Notes: generated by a model from the letters alone, not told the origin. 64,000 nucleotides of DNA from Kluyvera sp047971185 (GCF_047971185.1 NZ_JBKDZH010000006.1:1-64000); one strand, 5' to 3'; shown: positions 35,595 through 45,337, counted from the stretch's first letter. Made by a program: numbers and translations.

Positions 35595-35611
35595 TGCGTA
35601 AGGAAATATCT

Positions 35612-36580
35612 ATGAATACTGTCGGCACACCGTTGCTCTGGGGCGGATTCGCTGTCGTCGTGGCGATTATGCTGGCCATCGACCTGTTTTTACAGGGTCG
35701 TCGCGGCGCTCACACCATGTCAATGAAGCAGGCGGCAAGCTGGTCGCTGGTCTGGGTCACCCTGTCGTTGCTGTTTAACGCCGCGTTCTGGTGGTATCTG
35801 GTGCAGACTCAGGGCCGCGCGGTCGCCGATCCGCAGGCGCTGGCGTTTCTCACCGGCTACCTGATCGAAAAATCGCTGGCGGTCGATAACGTCTTCGTCT
35901 GGCTGTTGCTGTTCAGCTACTTCTCGGTGCCGCCAGCGTTACAGCGTCGTGTGCTGGTGTATGGCGTGCTGGGCGCGATCGTGCTGCGTACCATCATGAT
36001 CTTCGCAGGCAGCTGGCTTATCTCCCAGTTCGAGTGGCTGCTGTACGTCTTCGGCGCGTTTCTGCTGTTCACCGGCATTAAGATGGCGCTGGCGAAAGAG
36101 GACGAAGGCGGGATCGGCGACAAGCCGCTGGTGCGCTGGCTGCGCAGCCATCTGCGCATGACGGACAAAATCGAAAACGAGCATTTCTTCACGCGTAAGA
36201 ACGGCGTGCTGTTCGCGACGCCGCTGCTGCTGGTGCTGATTCTGGTGGAGCTGAGCGATGTGATCTTTGCCGTCGACAGTATTCCGGCCATTTTTGCGGT
36301 CACCACCGATCCGTTTATCGTGCTGACCTCAAACCTGTTTGCCATTCTCGGCCTGCGCGCCATGTACTTCCTGCTGGCGGGCGTGGCGGAGCGCTTCTCA
36401 ATGCTGAAGTACGGTCTGGCGGTGATCCTGGTATTTATCGGCATCAAGATGCTGATCGTCGAGTTCTACCACATCCCGATCGCGGTATCGCTGGGCGTGG
36501 TGGGCGGTATCCTGACGCTGACGTTGCTGATCAACGCGTGGGTTAACCACCGTAACGATATGAAAAAACAGCAGTTCTAA
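35612..36580 (+). CDS. alx: TerC-family membrane protein Alx (manganese export)
   Basis: The start at 35612 follows AAGGA by 7 bases and gives 322 residues, close to the 321 of E. coli Alx; a longer frame upstream runs through the leader hairpins and is not a protein. Nine or so membrane helices are expected, with the TerC acidic motifs EKSLAVDNVFVW (near residue 90) and ELSDVIFAVDSIPA (near 215) that bind metal. In E. coli Alx lowers cytoplasmic Mn(II) at high pH. Control is by the riboswitch leader. Confidence 0.95.
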   Translation: MNTVGTPLLWGGFAVVVAIMLAIDLFLQGRRGAHTMSMKQAASWSLVWVTLSLLFNAAFWWYLVQTQGRAVADPQALAFLTGYLIEKSLAVDNVFVWLLLFSYFSVPPALQRRVLVYGVLGAIVLRTIMIFAGSWLISQFEWLLYVFGAFLLFTGIKMALAKEDEGGIGDKPLVRWLRSHLRMTDKIENEHFFTRKNGVLFATPLLLVLILVELSDVIFAVDSIPAIFAVTTDPFIVLTSNLFAILGLRAMYFLLAGVAERFSMLKYGLAVILVFIGIKMLIVEFYHIPIAVSLGVVGGILTLTLLINAWVNHRNDMKKQQF

Positions 36581-36582
36581 CC

Positions 36583-36663
36583 TGTAGCCCGGCCGAGCGT
36601 AGCGACGCCGGGACGACCATACAATGTCCCGGGGTCGGCGTAAACGCCTCGCCCGGGCTACGC
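36583..36663. repeat. REP pair between alx and sstT
   Basis: TGTAGCCCGGCCGAGCGTAG (36583 on) is followed by GTCGGCGTAAACGCCTCGCC and GGGCTAC (to 36660), in inverted orientation, of the CCCGGGCTAC type. The remaining 200 bp to sstT hold only its promoter region. Confidence 0.75.
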
Positions 36664-36864
36664 TTCCTGCCTGATTTGCATTACACCATGTAAATTATTA
36701 GTTAAAAAATATGACGCACGGCGTAAATTCCAGCATTTTGTACTTCCCCAAATCCAGACTTTCCTTATACTCGATCGTGCAAACACTTTTTTACATCCAG
36801 ACATAAACGTAACAAATAATACGTCGCTGGAAAGACACAACACATCACTCGAAGGAATACAACA

Positions 36865-38112
36865 ATGACAACGAAATCCACGTTACCCGGATTTTTGCGC
36901 ATCCTGATGGCAGGCAGCCTGGTGAAGCAAATCCTGGTCGGTTTGGTACTGGGGATACTGCTGGCCGTCGTCTCTAAACCCGCAGCTGTCGCTGCTGGTC
37001 TGCTGGGAACGCTGTTCGTCGGGGCGCTGAAAGCCGTCGCACCGGTGCTGGTGCTGATGCTGGTGATGGCCTCCATCGCCAACCACCAGCAGGGGCAAAA
37101 AACCAATATTCGCCCGATTCTGTTCCTCTATCTGCTGGGGACCTTCGCCGCCGCGCTAACCGCCGTGCTGTTCAGCTTCCTCTTCCCGTCGACGCTACAC
37201 CTGAGCGCGGCGGCGGAAGATATCGCGCCGCCGTCTGGTATCGTTGAAGTTATGCGCGGCCTGCTGATGAGCATGGTTTCCAACCCGATTAATGCGCTGC
37301 TTAACGCCAACTATATCGGTATTCTGGTGTGGGCAGTTGGTCTGGGCTTCGCGCTGCGCCACGGCAATGAAACCACCAAAAACCTGATCACCGACGTTTC
37401 TAACGCCGTCACCTTTATCGTGAAAGTGGTGATCCGCTTCGCGCCGCTGGGTATCTTTGGCCTGGTCGCCTCTACGCTGGCAACCACCGGCTTCGCCACC
37501 CTGTGGGGCTATGCGCAGCTGCTGCTGGTGCTGGTCGGCTGTATGCTGCTGGTGGCGCTGGTGATCAACCCGCTGCTGGTCTACTGGAAAATTCGCCGTA
37601 ACCCGTACCCGCTGGTGATGGCCTGCCTGCGCGAAAGCGGCGTCTACGCCTTCTTCACCCGCAGTTCAGCGGCCAACATTCCGGTGAACATGGCGCTGTG
37701 TGAAAAGCTGAATCTGGACAAAGATACCTACTCGGTCTCTATTCCGCTGGGGGCGACCATCAACATGGCCGGTGCGGCGATCACCATCACCGTGCTGACG
37801 CTGGCGGCGGTCAACACGCTGGGTATTCCGGTCGATTTACCGACCGCACTGTTGTTAAGCGTGGTGGCTTCTCTGTGTGCCTGCGGGGCTTCCGGCGTGG
37901 CGGGCGGCTCACTACTGCTGATCCCGCTGGCCTGTAACATGTTCGGCATCTCTAACGATGTCGCCATGCAGGTCGTGGCCGTCGGCTTTATCATCGGCGT
38001 GCTGCAGGACTCCTGCGAAACCGCGCTGAACTCCTCCACCGACGTGCTGTTTACCGCGGCGGCCTGCCAGGCGGAAGATGCCCGCCTGGAGAAAAACGCC
38101 CTGCGCAGTTAA
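36865..38112 (+). CDS. sstT: Serine/threonine:Na+ symporter
   Basis: A 415-residue dicarboxylate/amino acid:cation symporter family protein (SLC1 fold). It has the re-entrant loop motif FFTRSSAANIPVNM (near residue 270), the Na-binding NMAGAAITI and the second loop CACGASGVAGGSLLLIPLA (near 345). It imports Ser and Thr with sodium. GAAGGA lies 8-9 bases before the ATG. Confidence 0.95.
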   Translation: MTTKSTLPGFLRILMAGSLVKQILVGLVLGILLAVVSKPAAVAAGLLGTLFVGALKAVAPVLVLMLVMASIANHQQGQKTNIRPILFLYLLGTFAAALTAVLFSFLFPSTLHLSAAAEDIAPPSGIVEVMRGLLMSMVSNPINALLNANYIGILVWAVGLGFALRHGNETTKNLITDVSNAVTFIVKVVIRFAPLGIFGLVASTLATTGFATLWGYAQLLLVLVGCMLLVALVINPLLVYWKIRRNPYPLVMACLRESGVYAFFTRSSAANIPVNMALCEKLNLDKDTYSVSIPLGATINMAGAAITITVLTLAAVNTLGIPVDLPTALLLSVVASLCACGASGVAGGSLLLIPLACNMFGISNDVAMQVVAVGFIIGVLQDSCETALNSSTDVLFTAAACQAEDARLEKNALRS

Positions 38113-38131
38113 TCCTGTCGCCCCTTCGCCG

Positions 38132-38683
38132 TCAGGCGGAGGGGCTTTCCTTCTGGACTTTCTTCTCAACCCTGAACGGGTCAATACCTTTGCGCTGCAT
38201 GCGCCAGAAGCGAATAATGTTCAGGCCGTTCATCACCAGGAAACTGCCTTCAATCAGCGTGCCGCCAATCGAGCCGAGCCAGAAGTTGTGCATCACCCAG
38301 CAGGCCGTCGAACACCACATCACGCAGCGTACCGTCAGCCCTTTGCAGCGAAACAGCGCCCAGGTACTGGCGACGGTCCCGGCAATCGGCAGCAGCTCCA
38401 TGGCGTGCTGTAGCTTGCCAAGGCCGAGGATCAGCGTCAGCGCAATAAACACAAACATCACCCAGATGCGGCGCGTATAGACCGAAATAATGGTACGGAT
38501 AACGTTGAGTTCGGCGCTCATCCCGGCGGGGAACGCGCCCATCAGGAAGAAGTGCACGCCGATGGTGGCGCTGTAGAGAGAAAGCTGAAACTTGAAGCGT
38601 CGTTCATCGCGGTTGATAAAGGTGGTGATACCGATTAAAAACGCGAGTACGCCTACGCCCTGGGCAAGCCAATACGCAGTCAT
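38132..38683 (-). CDS. ygjV: YgjV-family inner-membrane protein
   Basis: The 183-residue protein has five or six predicted membrane segments and the YgjV pattern (MTAYWLAQGVGVLAFLIG; NRDERRFKFQLSLYSATIGVHFFLMGAFPAGMSA within family limits). The function is unknown; a sugar-transport-like inner-membrane protein is the usual description. It is convergent with sstT, 19 bp apart. Confidence 0.9.
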   Translation of the reverse strand: MTAYWLAQGVGVLAFLIGITTFINRDERRFKFQLSLYSATIGVHFFLMGAFPAGMSAELNVIRTIISVYTRRIWVMFVFIALTLILGLGKLQHAMELLPIAGTVASTWALFRCKGLTVRCVMWCSTACWVMHNFWLGSIGGTLIEGSFLVMNGLNIIRFWRMQRKGIDPFRVEKKVQKESPSA

Positions 38684-38710
38684 GGAAGGGTGTCCCTGTT
38701 AAACAAGCAT

Positions 38711-38746
38711 AAAAAAACGGCGCTTCAGAAGATGAAACGCCGTTTT
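38711..38746 (-). terminator. uxaCA operon terminator
   Basis: Stem AAAACGGCG / CGCCGTTTT with T-runs on both strands, 23 bp after the uxaA stop and upstream of ygjV. Confidence 0.8.
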
Positions 38747-38768
38747 ATCGTATCAGATCACATTTTTA

Positions 38769-40256
38769 TTACAACGTGACGCCGCTCTTAAAGATCGCCA
38801 GTTCGCGGAAGTCGTTGCGCTCGTTGCAGGTTTGCTTGCCGTTGGCGAAGTCGACAATCTCATCGACGAACTCTTCCAGCAGCTGCGGCATCGCTTTACC
38901 GTGAATCAGTTGACCCGCGTTGAAGTCGATCCAGTGTTTCTTCTTCTCGGCCAGCTCGCTGTTGGTGGCAATTTTCACCGTCGGCACAAAACCGCCGTAT
39001 GGCGTACCGCGGCCGGTACTGAACAGCACCATGTGGCAGCCCGCGCCCGCTAACGCGCTGGTGGCGACCGCATCGTTACCCGGCGCGCTAAGCAGGTTCA
39101 GGCCGTGCGTTTTCAGGCGCTCGCCGTAGCGCAGAACGTCAACCACTTTGCTGGAACCCGCTTTCTGGGTGCAGCCGAGCGATTTATCTTCCAGGGTGGT
39201 GATACCGCCCGCTTTGTTACCCGGCGATGGGTTCTCATAGATCGGCTGGTCGTGGGCAATAAAGTACTGTTTGAAGTCATTGACCATGGTGACCAGCTTG
39301 CCGAACGTTTCTTCATCACGGCAGTGATCCATCAGCAGCTGCTCGGCGCCGAACATTTCCGGCACTTCGGTCAGCACGGTGGTGCCGCCGTTGGCAATCA
39401 CGTAGTCGGAGAAACGCCCCAGCATCGGGTTGGCGGTAATACCGGACAGGCCGTCAGAGCCGCCGCATTCCAGACCAAACTTCAGCTCGCTCAGTTTACC
39501 CGGCTCGCGTTTGTCGTTGCGCATTACGTTATACAGCTGATGGAGATGTTCGATCCCCGCTTCCACTTCGTCTTCCTGGTGTTGGCAGACCATAAAGTGA
39601 ACGCGATCGGGATCGAACTCGCCAAGGGTTTCGCGGAACGCATCCACCTGGTTGTTTTCGCAGCCCAGGCCCACCACCAGCACCGCACCCGCGTTCGGGT
39701 GGCGCACCATGTTTTGCAGCATGGTGCGGGTGTTGATGTGGTCGTCGCCCAGCTGTGAACAGCCGTAGGTGTGGCTGAAGAGATGCACGCCGTCGATACC
39801 TTCGGCGTCATTCGTCTCTTTCAGGAAACGGTTCTGCATCTGGCGCGCCATGGCGTTGACGCAGCCAACGGTCGGCAGGATCCACAGCTCGTTACGCACC
39901 CCAACTTCACCGTTCGCGCGGCGATAGATCTGCACGTCGCGATCGGCCGGTTGGGCAACTTCCGCCTGAAAATCAGGGTGGTAGCTATACGTGTCCAGGT
40001 CGCTCAGATTGGTGCGCGTGTTGTGGGCATGAATATGCTCACCCGCCGCAACGTCCACCAGCGTATGGCCGATTGGCAAACCGTATTTAATGACGTTTTC
40101 ACCTTTCGCGATATCGCGTAAAGCGAATTTATGGCCACGAGTCACCGCCTGGCGCAGGGTTACCGCCTGCCCGTCCACGTTGACTTCGGTTCCTTCAGCC
40201 AAATCAGCGAGCGCTACCGCGACGTTATCCAGCGCATGGATCTTGATGTATTGCAT
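38769..40256 (-). CDS. uxaA: Altronate dehydratase
   Basis: UxaA dehydrates D-altronate to 2-keto-3-deoxygluconate in galacturonate breakdown and needs Fe(II). The 495-residue protein has the small N-terminal SAF domain (about 1-95), then the UxaA core with ELWILPTVGCVN, HTYGCSQLGDDH, GLGCENNQ, LECGGSDGLSGITANP, NPSPGNKAGG and STGRGTPYG. It follows uxaC by 14 bp in the uxaCA operon. It is a paralogue of GarD in this same window. Confidence 0.96.
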   Translation of the reverse strand: MQYIKIHALDNVAVALADLAEGTEVNVDGQAVTLRQAVTRGHKFALRDIAKGENVIKYGLPIGHTLVDVAAGEHIHAHNTRTNLSDLDTYSYHPDFQAEVAQPADRDVQIYRRANGEVGVRNELWILPTVGCVNAMARQMQNRFLKETNDAEGIDGVHLFSHTYGCSQLGDDHINTRTMLQNMVRHPNAGAVLVVGLGCENNQVDAFRETLGEFDPDRVHFMVCQHQEDEVEAGIEHLHQLYNVMRNDKREPGKLSELKFGLECGGSDGLSGITANPMLGRFSDYVIANGGTTVLTEVPEMFGAEQLLMDHCRDEETFGKLVTMVNDFKQYFIAHDQPIYENPSPGNKAGGITTLEDKSLGCTQKAGSSKVVDVLRYGERLKTHGLNLLSAPGNDAVATSALAGAGCHMVLFSTGRGTPYGGFVPTVKIATNSELAEKKKHWIDFNAGQLIHGKAMPQLLEEFVDEIVDFANGKQTCNERNDFRELAIFKSGVTL

Positions 40257-40270
40257 ACCAACCCCAGACC

Positions 40271-41683
40271 TTAGTTCAGTTCAATGGCGAAGTAGTCACG
40301 CGCATTGTTAAAGCAAATGTTTTTCACCATCTCACCCAGCAGCTGGATGTCGGCAGGCGCTTCGCCCGCGGCGACCCAACGGCCGATCACCTGGCACAGA
40401 ATACGGCGGAAGTATTCGTGACGGGTGTAAGACAGGAAGCTACGGCTATCGGTCAGCATACCGACGAAGCGGCTCAGCAGGCCCAGCTGCGCCAGCTGTG
40501 TCATCTGACGTTCCATACCGTCTTTCTGATCGTTGAACCACCAGCCGGAACCGAACTGCATTTTGCCCGGCATACCTTCGCCCTGGAAGTTACCGATCAT
40601 GGTGCCCAGCACTTCGTTATCGCGCGGGTTCAGGCAGTACAGAATGGTTTTCGGCAGCAGGTTTTGTTCGTTCTGCTTGCTCAGCAGTTTGGACAGCTCT
40701 TCCGCCATCGGACGGTCGTTGATGGAGTCGAAGCCAACGTCCGCGCCCAGCAGTTTGAACTGACGCAGGTTGTTATTACGCAGCGCGCCGATGTGGTACT
40801 GCTGTACCCATTCGCGACGTGCGTATTCTGCGCCGAGGAACACCAGCACCGCGGTTTTGAACTGCGCCACTTCGTGCTCGCTCAGGGTTTCACCGGCCAG
40901 ACGGCGTGCCAGGATGCTGTCCAGCTCCGCTTCGTTGGATTCCGCAAACAGGACAACGTCCAGCGCGTGGTCAGACACTTTACAGCCGTGAGCGGCGAAG
41001 TGGTCCAGACGTTTGGTCAGCGCGGTCTGCAGATCGGCAAAGCGACGGATTTCGGTGTCAGACACTTCACCCAGTTTCGCCATGTAGTCGTTGAAGGTGG
41101 CCAGTTCGATGTTGAACGCTTTATCCGGGCGCCAGCTCGGCAGCACTTTCACGTCGAAGGAGCCGTCTTTCGCCACGGCCGCATGGTGCTCCAGAGAATC
41201 GATCGGATCATCGGTGGTGCCGACCATTTTCACGTTCATCTGCTTCATGATGCCACGCGCGGAGAATTTGTCCTGCGCCAGCAGCTCATTACATTCGTCC
41301 CAGATTTCACCTGCGGTTGCCGGAGACAGCAGTTTACCGGTGATGCCGAACGGACGGCGCAGCTCCAGGTGAGTCCAGTGGTATAACGGGTTGCCAATGG
41401 TGTGCGGTACGGTCGCGGCCCACGCGTCAAACTTCTCGCGATCGGACGCATCGCCGGTGCACAGGCGCTCAGCTACGCCGTTAGTACGCATCGCACGCCA
41501 CTTGTAGTGGTCGCCTTTCAGCCAGATGTCATACAGGTTTTTAAAACGGTAGTCTTCCGCGACCTGCTGCGGCGGCAGGTGGCAGTGATAGTCGAAAATC
41601 GGCTGGTCTTTTGCGTAGTCGTGGTACAAGCGGCGAGCAAATTCGGTGTCTAACAGGAAATCTTCAGTCATAAACGGGGTCAT
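40271..41683 (-). CDS. uxaC: Glucuronate/galacturonate isomerase
   Basis: UxaC isomerises D-galacturonate to tagaturonate and D-glucuronate to fructuronate. At 470 residues it matches the E. coli length with near-identical sequence. It is an amidohydrolase-fold enzyme with the N-terminal metal motif IFDYHCHLPPQQ (near residue 30) and conserved GTTDDPIDSLEHH, NDRPMAEELSKLL and GMLTDSRSFLSYTRHEYFRR. It heads the uxaCA operon, divergent from exuT. Confidence 0.97.
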   Translation of the reverse strand: MTPFMTEDFLLDTEFARRLYHDYAKDQPIFDYHCHLPPQQVAEDYRFKNLYDIWLKGDHYKWRAMRTNGVAERLCTGDASDREKFDAWAATVPHTIGNPLYHWTHLELRRPFGITGKLLSPATAGEIWDECNELLAQDKFSARGIMKQMNVKMVGTTDDPIDSLEHHAAVAKDGSFDVKVLPSWRPDKAFNIELATFNDYMAKLGEVSDTEIRRFADLQTALTKRLDHFAAHGCKVSDHALDVVLFAESNEAELDSILARRLAGETLSEHEVAQFKTAVLVFLGAEYARREWVQQYHIGALRNNNLRQFKLLGADVGFDSINDRPMAEELSKLLSKQNEQNLLPKTILYCLNPRDNEVLGTMIGNFQGEGMPGKMQFGSGWWFNDQKDGMERQMTQLAQLGLLSRFVGMLTDSRSFLSYTRHEYFRRILCQVIGRWVAAGEAPADIQLLGEMVKNICFNNARDYFAIELN

Positions 41684-42158
41684 TATCGTCTTCCTCTCAA
41701 CGAGTGGGTCAGATGTTTATCTGTAATGCTGACAAAGTTATCACACCAATTTCGTCGAACCGAAGATTTTTTCGTGAGTTAGATCAATAAACCTTGACAA
41801 AAAATGACAGAAAAATCGCGAAAACACCGCTGCAACCCGCGCCACGTCTGGCCTGGCCTATCTACCCCTTAAACTCTATGGAAAATACCTCTTTTGTGAC
41901 GGTATTCACCTTTTAAAGTTGTATGACAAGTTATCTTGCCCCCCGTCGAAACACATTGAACGACGGAATGTATTTGCGATGGTCGATAAAGACACCTGAT
42001 TTAGCGGTACGGATACCGAATTCAGCACACGTACTTACTGGCAAGTTCGGGCCGTACCGGGAGTCACCTCCACGGTAAGCCCTTCGAGAATGACATCCTC
42101 CGGCAACACAGGAAGATGGCTGCAGGACTCGCATTTATAACAACACGATGAGGTTTAC
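41684..42158. promoter_or_regulatory. uxaC-exuT divergent control region, 475 bp
   Basis: It holds no gene. Candidate sites are a CRP box CGTGA-GTTAGA-TCAAT at 41773-41788, a TTGACA at 41793-41798, and two ExuR/UxuR-like elements: ATCACACCAATTT near 41738 and AAGTTGTATGACAAGTT near 41915-41931. The exuT leader (from about 42000) has inverted GGTAC/GTACC pieces that could fold. In E. coli ExuR represses both directions and CRP-cAMP activates. Confidence 0.55.
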
Positions 42159-43463
42159 ATGCGTAAGATTAAAGGGTTACGTTGGTACATGATCGCACTG
42201 GTGACCATGGGCACCGTGCTGGGCTACCTGACACGTAATACCGTGGCGGCAGCCGCGCCAACACTGATGGCTGAGCTGCACATTTCCACACAGCAATATT
42301 CATACATCATCGCTGCTTACTCCGCAGCTTACACCGTGATGCAGCCGGTTGCCGGCTATGTTCTGGACATCCTCGGTACCAAAATCGGCTACGCCTTCTT
42401 CGCCGTTGCCTGGGCTATCTTCTGTGGCGCAACCGCGCTGGCAGGTAGCTGGGGTGGCCTGGCGATCGCACGTGGTGCGGTCGGTGCTGCTGAAGCAGCC
42501 ATGATTCCTGCGGGTCTGAAGGCCAGCTCCGAGTGGTTCCCGGCGAAAGAACGTTCTATCGCGGTAGGCTACTTCAACGTCGGTTCGTCTATCGGCGGCA
42601 TGATTGCTCCGCCGCTGGTTGTGTGGGCTATCGTGATGCACAGCTGGCAGATGGCGTTCATCATCTCCGGTGCGCTGAGCTTCATCTGGGCTATGTGCTG
42701 GCTGGTGTTCTATAAACACCCGCGCGATCAGAAAAAATTAACGGACGAAGAACGCGAATACATCATTGGCGGTCAGGAAGCTGCACACCAGACCAACAAC
42801 GCGAAGAAAATGTCTCCGTGGCAGATCATTCAGACCCGTCGCTTCTGGGGTATCGCCCTGCCGCGTTTCCTGGCTGAACCAGCATGGGGTACCTTCAACG
42901 CCTGGATCCCGCTGTTCATGTTTAAAGTGTACGGCTTCGACCTGAAAGAAATCGCCATGTTCGCCTGGATGCCGATGCTGTTTGCTGACCTCGGCTGCGT
43001 TATCGGTGGTTACCTGCCGCCGCTGTTCCAGCGCTGGTTTGGCGTGAACCTGATTGTGTCCCGTAAAATGGTGGTCACCATGGGCGCACTGCTGATGATT
43101 GGCCCAGGCCTGATCGGTCTGTTCACCAGCCCGTATATCGCTATCGCCCTGCTGTGCCTCGGTGGCTTTGCTCACCAGTCCCTGTCCGGCGCGCTGATTA
43201 CGCTCTCTTCCGACGTCTTTGGCCGTAACGAAGTGGCGACCGCGAACGGTCTGACCGGTATGGCGGCGTGGATGGCAAGCACCATGTTTGCACTGGTTGT
43301 CGGTGCACTGGCTGACACCATCGGCTTCAGCCCGCTGTTCGCCGTACTGGCTATCTTCGACCTGTTAGGCGCGCTGGTTATCTGGACGGTCCTGCAGAAC
43401 AAGCAGGCTGACGACGGCGAATCCGGCCAGAATCGTCCGGCCCAGCAGGCCACGCAAAACTAA
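42159..43463 (+). CDS. exuT: Hexuronate MFS transporter
   Basis: A 434-residue major-facilitator anion:cation symporter that imports galacturonate and glucuronate. Twelve helices are expected. Family motifs include GYLTRNTVAAAAPTLM, the MFS loop motif near GYVLDILGTKIGY, and GAAEAAMIPAGLKASSEWFPAKERSIAVG. It is preceded by a long leader and followed by a strong terminator, with exuR as the next gene. Confidence 0.96.
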   Translation: MRKIKGLRWYMIALVTMGTVLGYLTRNTVAAAAPTLMAELHISTQQYSYIIAAYSAAYTVMQPVAGYVLDILGTKIGYAFFAVAWAIFCGATALAGSWGGLAIARGAVGAAEAAMIPAGLKASSEWFPAKERSIAVGYFNVGSSIGGMIAPPLVVWAIVMHSWQMAFIISGALSFIWAMCWLVFYKHPRDQKKLTDEEREYIIGGQEAAHQTNNAKKMSPWQIIQTRRFWGIALPRFLAEPAWGTFNAWIPLFMFKVYGFDLKEIAMFAWMPMLFADLGCVIGGYLPPLFQRWFGVNLIVSRKMVVTMGALLMIGPGLIGLFTSPYIAIALLCLGGFAHQSLSGALITLSSDVFGRNEVATANGLTGMAAWMASTMFALVVGALADTIGFSPLFAVLAIFDLLGALVIWTVLQNKQADDGESGQNRPAQQATQN

Positions 43464-43489
43464 TCTGCGACCGAAGTTTGTTTTCCCTC

Positions 43490-43517
43490 AAGCCGCCTTG
43501 ATCCAGGCGGCTTTTTT
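43490..43517 (+). terminator. exuT terminator
   Basis: Stem AAGCCGCC / GGCGGCTT with an 8-base loop and T6, 26 bp after exuT. Confidence 0.9.
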
Positions 43518-43592
43518 CATGCCTAATTGTGGTGAGCGGCTCGCAAAAGTGGTATAACAAATTCAATCTGCCGTACCCTGCCTGGAGAGCAT

Positions 43593-44369
43593 ATGGAAAT
43601 CGCCGACGCACGTCGCTTATATCAGCAACTTGCCGCTGAGTTAAAAGAACGCATTGAGCAAGGCGTTTACCTTGTAGGCGATAAGCTGCCTGCTGAGCGC
43701 TTTATTGCCGATGAAAAAAGCGTCAGCCGCACCGTCGTGCGCGAAGCCATCATTATGCTCGAAGTTGAAGGGTACGTTGAAGTGCGTAAAGGCTCCGGTA
43801 TCCACGTTATCTCCAACCAGCCAAAGCACCATCAGGTGCCGGATGAAAATCTGGAGTTCGCCAACTACGGGCCGTTCGAACTGCTGCAGGCGCGCCAGCT
43901 CATTGAGAGCAACATCGCCGAATTTGCCGCCACCCAGGTCACCAAGCAGGACATCATGAAGCTGATGGAGATCCAGGAGAAAGCGCGCAAAGAGAAGTGC
44001 TTCCGCGACTCCGAGTGGGATCTCCAGTTCCACGTTCAGGTCGCCCTGGCCACGCAGAACACGGCGCTGGCGGCCATCGTTGAAAAAATGTGGACCCAGC
44101 GCGTGCATAATCCGTACTGGAAGAAACTGCACGACCATATCGACGCCCGTACCGTCGATAACTGGTGCGATGACCATGACCAAATCCTGAAGGCGCTGAT
44201 CCGCAAAGATCCGCACGCGGCGAAGATTGCCATGTGGCAGCATCTGGAAAACACCAAGCTGATGCTGTTCAACGAAACCAGCGATGACTTCGAGTTCAAC
44301 GCCGACCGCTACCTGTTCGCCGAAAACCCGGTCGTTCACCTCGATACCGTCGCCATCGGCGGTAAATAA
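43593..44369 (+). CDS. exuR: GntR-family hexuronate repressor ExuR
   Basis: A 258-residue FadR-subfamily regulator with the N-terminal winged helix (LKERIEQGVYLVGDKLPAERFIADEKSVSRTVVREAIIMLEVEGYVEVRKGSG) and an all-helical FCD ligand domain (QARQLIESNIAEFAA; DLQFHVQVALATQN; DDHDQILKALIRKDP). In E. coli galacturonate or glucuronate releases it from the uxaCA, exuT, uxaB and uxuAB operators. It has its own promoter region after the exuT terminator. Confidence 0.96.
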   Translation: MEIADARRLYQQLAAELKERIEQGVYLVGDKLPAERFIADEKSVSRTVVREAIIMLEVEGYVEVRKGSGIHVISNQPKHHQVPDENLEFANYGPFELLQARQLIESNIAEFAATQVTKQDIMKLMEIQEKARKEKCFRDSEWDLQFHVQVALATQNTALAAIVEKMWTQRVHNPYWKKLHDHIDARTVDNWCDDHDQILKALIRKDPHAAKIAMWQHLENTKLMLFNETSDDFEFNADRYLFAENPVVHLDTVAIGGK

Positions 44370-44672
44370 ACCGCGCTTTTCTTCGACAAGGCTTGCCCGA
44401 CTTTCTGTGTGGGTAAGCCTTTGTAAATCCCCTAGCCTCTCCCCCCGCTAGACCGCAAAATCAACCTGCAACAAATTGCAATTTCTATGACGCGAAACCG
44501 CGCCGTTTGTTACAATTGCATGCATTTTGTCGTTTCGACATTCAGTAAGAGATTATTTCGCCAAAACAGGGACTGTTCAGCGCGTATTTACCGCGATGCT
44601 ATTAAAATAGAAATAGAGAAGACGTCGCAGCGCGTTCAGGCATTACGTTAATCGATGTACCAGGAATCGTGA
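44370..44672. other. exuR-yqjA gap, 303 bp
   Basis: An exuR terminator-like hairpin AAGGCTTGCCC / GGGTAAGCCTT (44388-44421) ends in TTGT. The rest should hold the yqjA-mzrA promoter, which is Cpx-controlled in E. coli; I found no clear tandem GTAAA CpxR box. Confidence 0.5.
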
Positions 44673-45335
44673 ATGGAACTACTAACCCAACTCTTAAATG
44701 CCTTGTGGAGTCAGGATTTCGAGACGCTCGCAAATCCTTCCATGATCGGCATGCTCTATTTTGTCTTATGTATGATCCTGTTCCTGGAGAACGGATTGCT
44801 GCCTGCTGCCTTCCTGCCGGGCGATAGCCTGCTGGTGCTGGTTGGTGTCCTCATTGCCAAAGGCGCAATGGGCTTCCCGCAAACGGTGATTCTGCTGACG
44901 GTCGCCGCCAGTCTTGGCAGCTGGGTGGGTTACATCCAGGGCAACTGGCTCGGCAATACCCGCATTGTCCAGAACTGGCTATCGCATCTGCCCGCGCATT
45001 ATCACCAGCGCGCGCACCACCTGTTCCATAAGCATGGTCTTTCTGCGCTGCTGATCGGCCGCTTTATTGCTTTTGTCCGCACCCTGCTGCCTACCATCGC
45101 CGGCCTGTCCGGGCTCAACAACGCGCGCTTCCAGTTCTTTAACTGGATGAGCGGGCTACTGTGGGTGCTGATCCTCGTCACGCTGGGTTTCCTGCTCGGT
45201 AGAACGTCGGTCTTCCAGAAATATGAAGATGCGCTGATGTCCTGCCTGATGCTGCTGCCGGTGGTGCTGCTGGTATTTGGCCTGGGCGGTTCGCTGGTGG
45301 TGATGTGGAAGAAAAAATACGGTAACCGAGGGTAA
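44673..45335 (+). CDS. yqjA: DedA-family inner-membrane protein YqjA
   Basis: A 220-residue DedA/SNARE-associated-domain membrane protein. DedA proteins support proton-motive force, envelope integrity and, in some members, undecaprenyl phosphate or phospholipid flipping. The conserved parts are FLENGLLPAAFLPGDSLL (re-entrant loop with Glu and Asp, near residue 35) and GRFIAFVRTLLPTIAGLSGL (near 130, with the essential Arg residues). It is 2 bp from mzrA, which is the Cpx-regulated yqjA-mzrA pair. Confidence 0.95.
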   Translation: MELLTQLLNALWSQDFETLANPSMIGMLYFVLCMILFLENGLLPAAFLPGDSLLVLVGVLIAKGAMGFPQTVILLTVAASLGSWVGYIQGNWLGNTRIVQNWLSHLPAHYHQRAHHLFHKHGLSALLIGRFIAFVRTLLPTIAGLSGLNNARFQFFNWMSGLLWVLILVTLGFLLGRTSVFQKYEDALMSCLMLLPVVLLVFGLGGSLVVMWKKKYGNRG

Positions 45336-45337
45336 CG

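Noticed and set aside
35519..35611. A 31-codon upstream extension of Alx
   Set aside because: It covers two leader hairpins and lacks homology; a good ribosome-binding site marks the start at 35612.
40418..41386. A 322-codon open frame antisense to uxaC
   Set aside because: It lies wholly opposite a near-identical homologue of E. coli UxaC; its composition (His/Gln/Val-rich) is that of a reverse-strand shadow.
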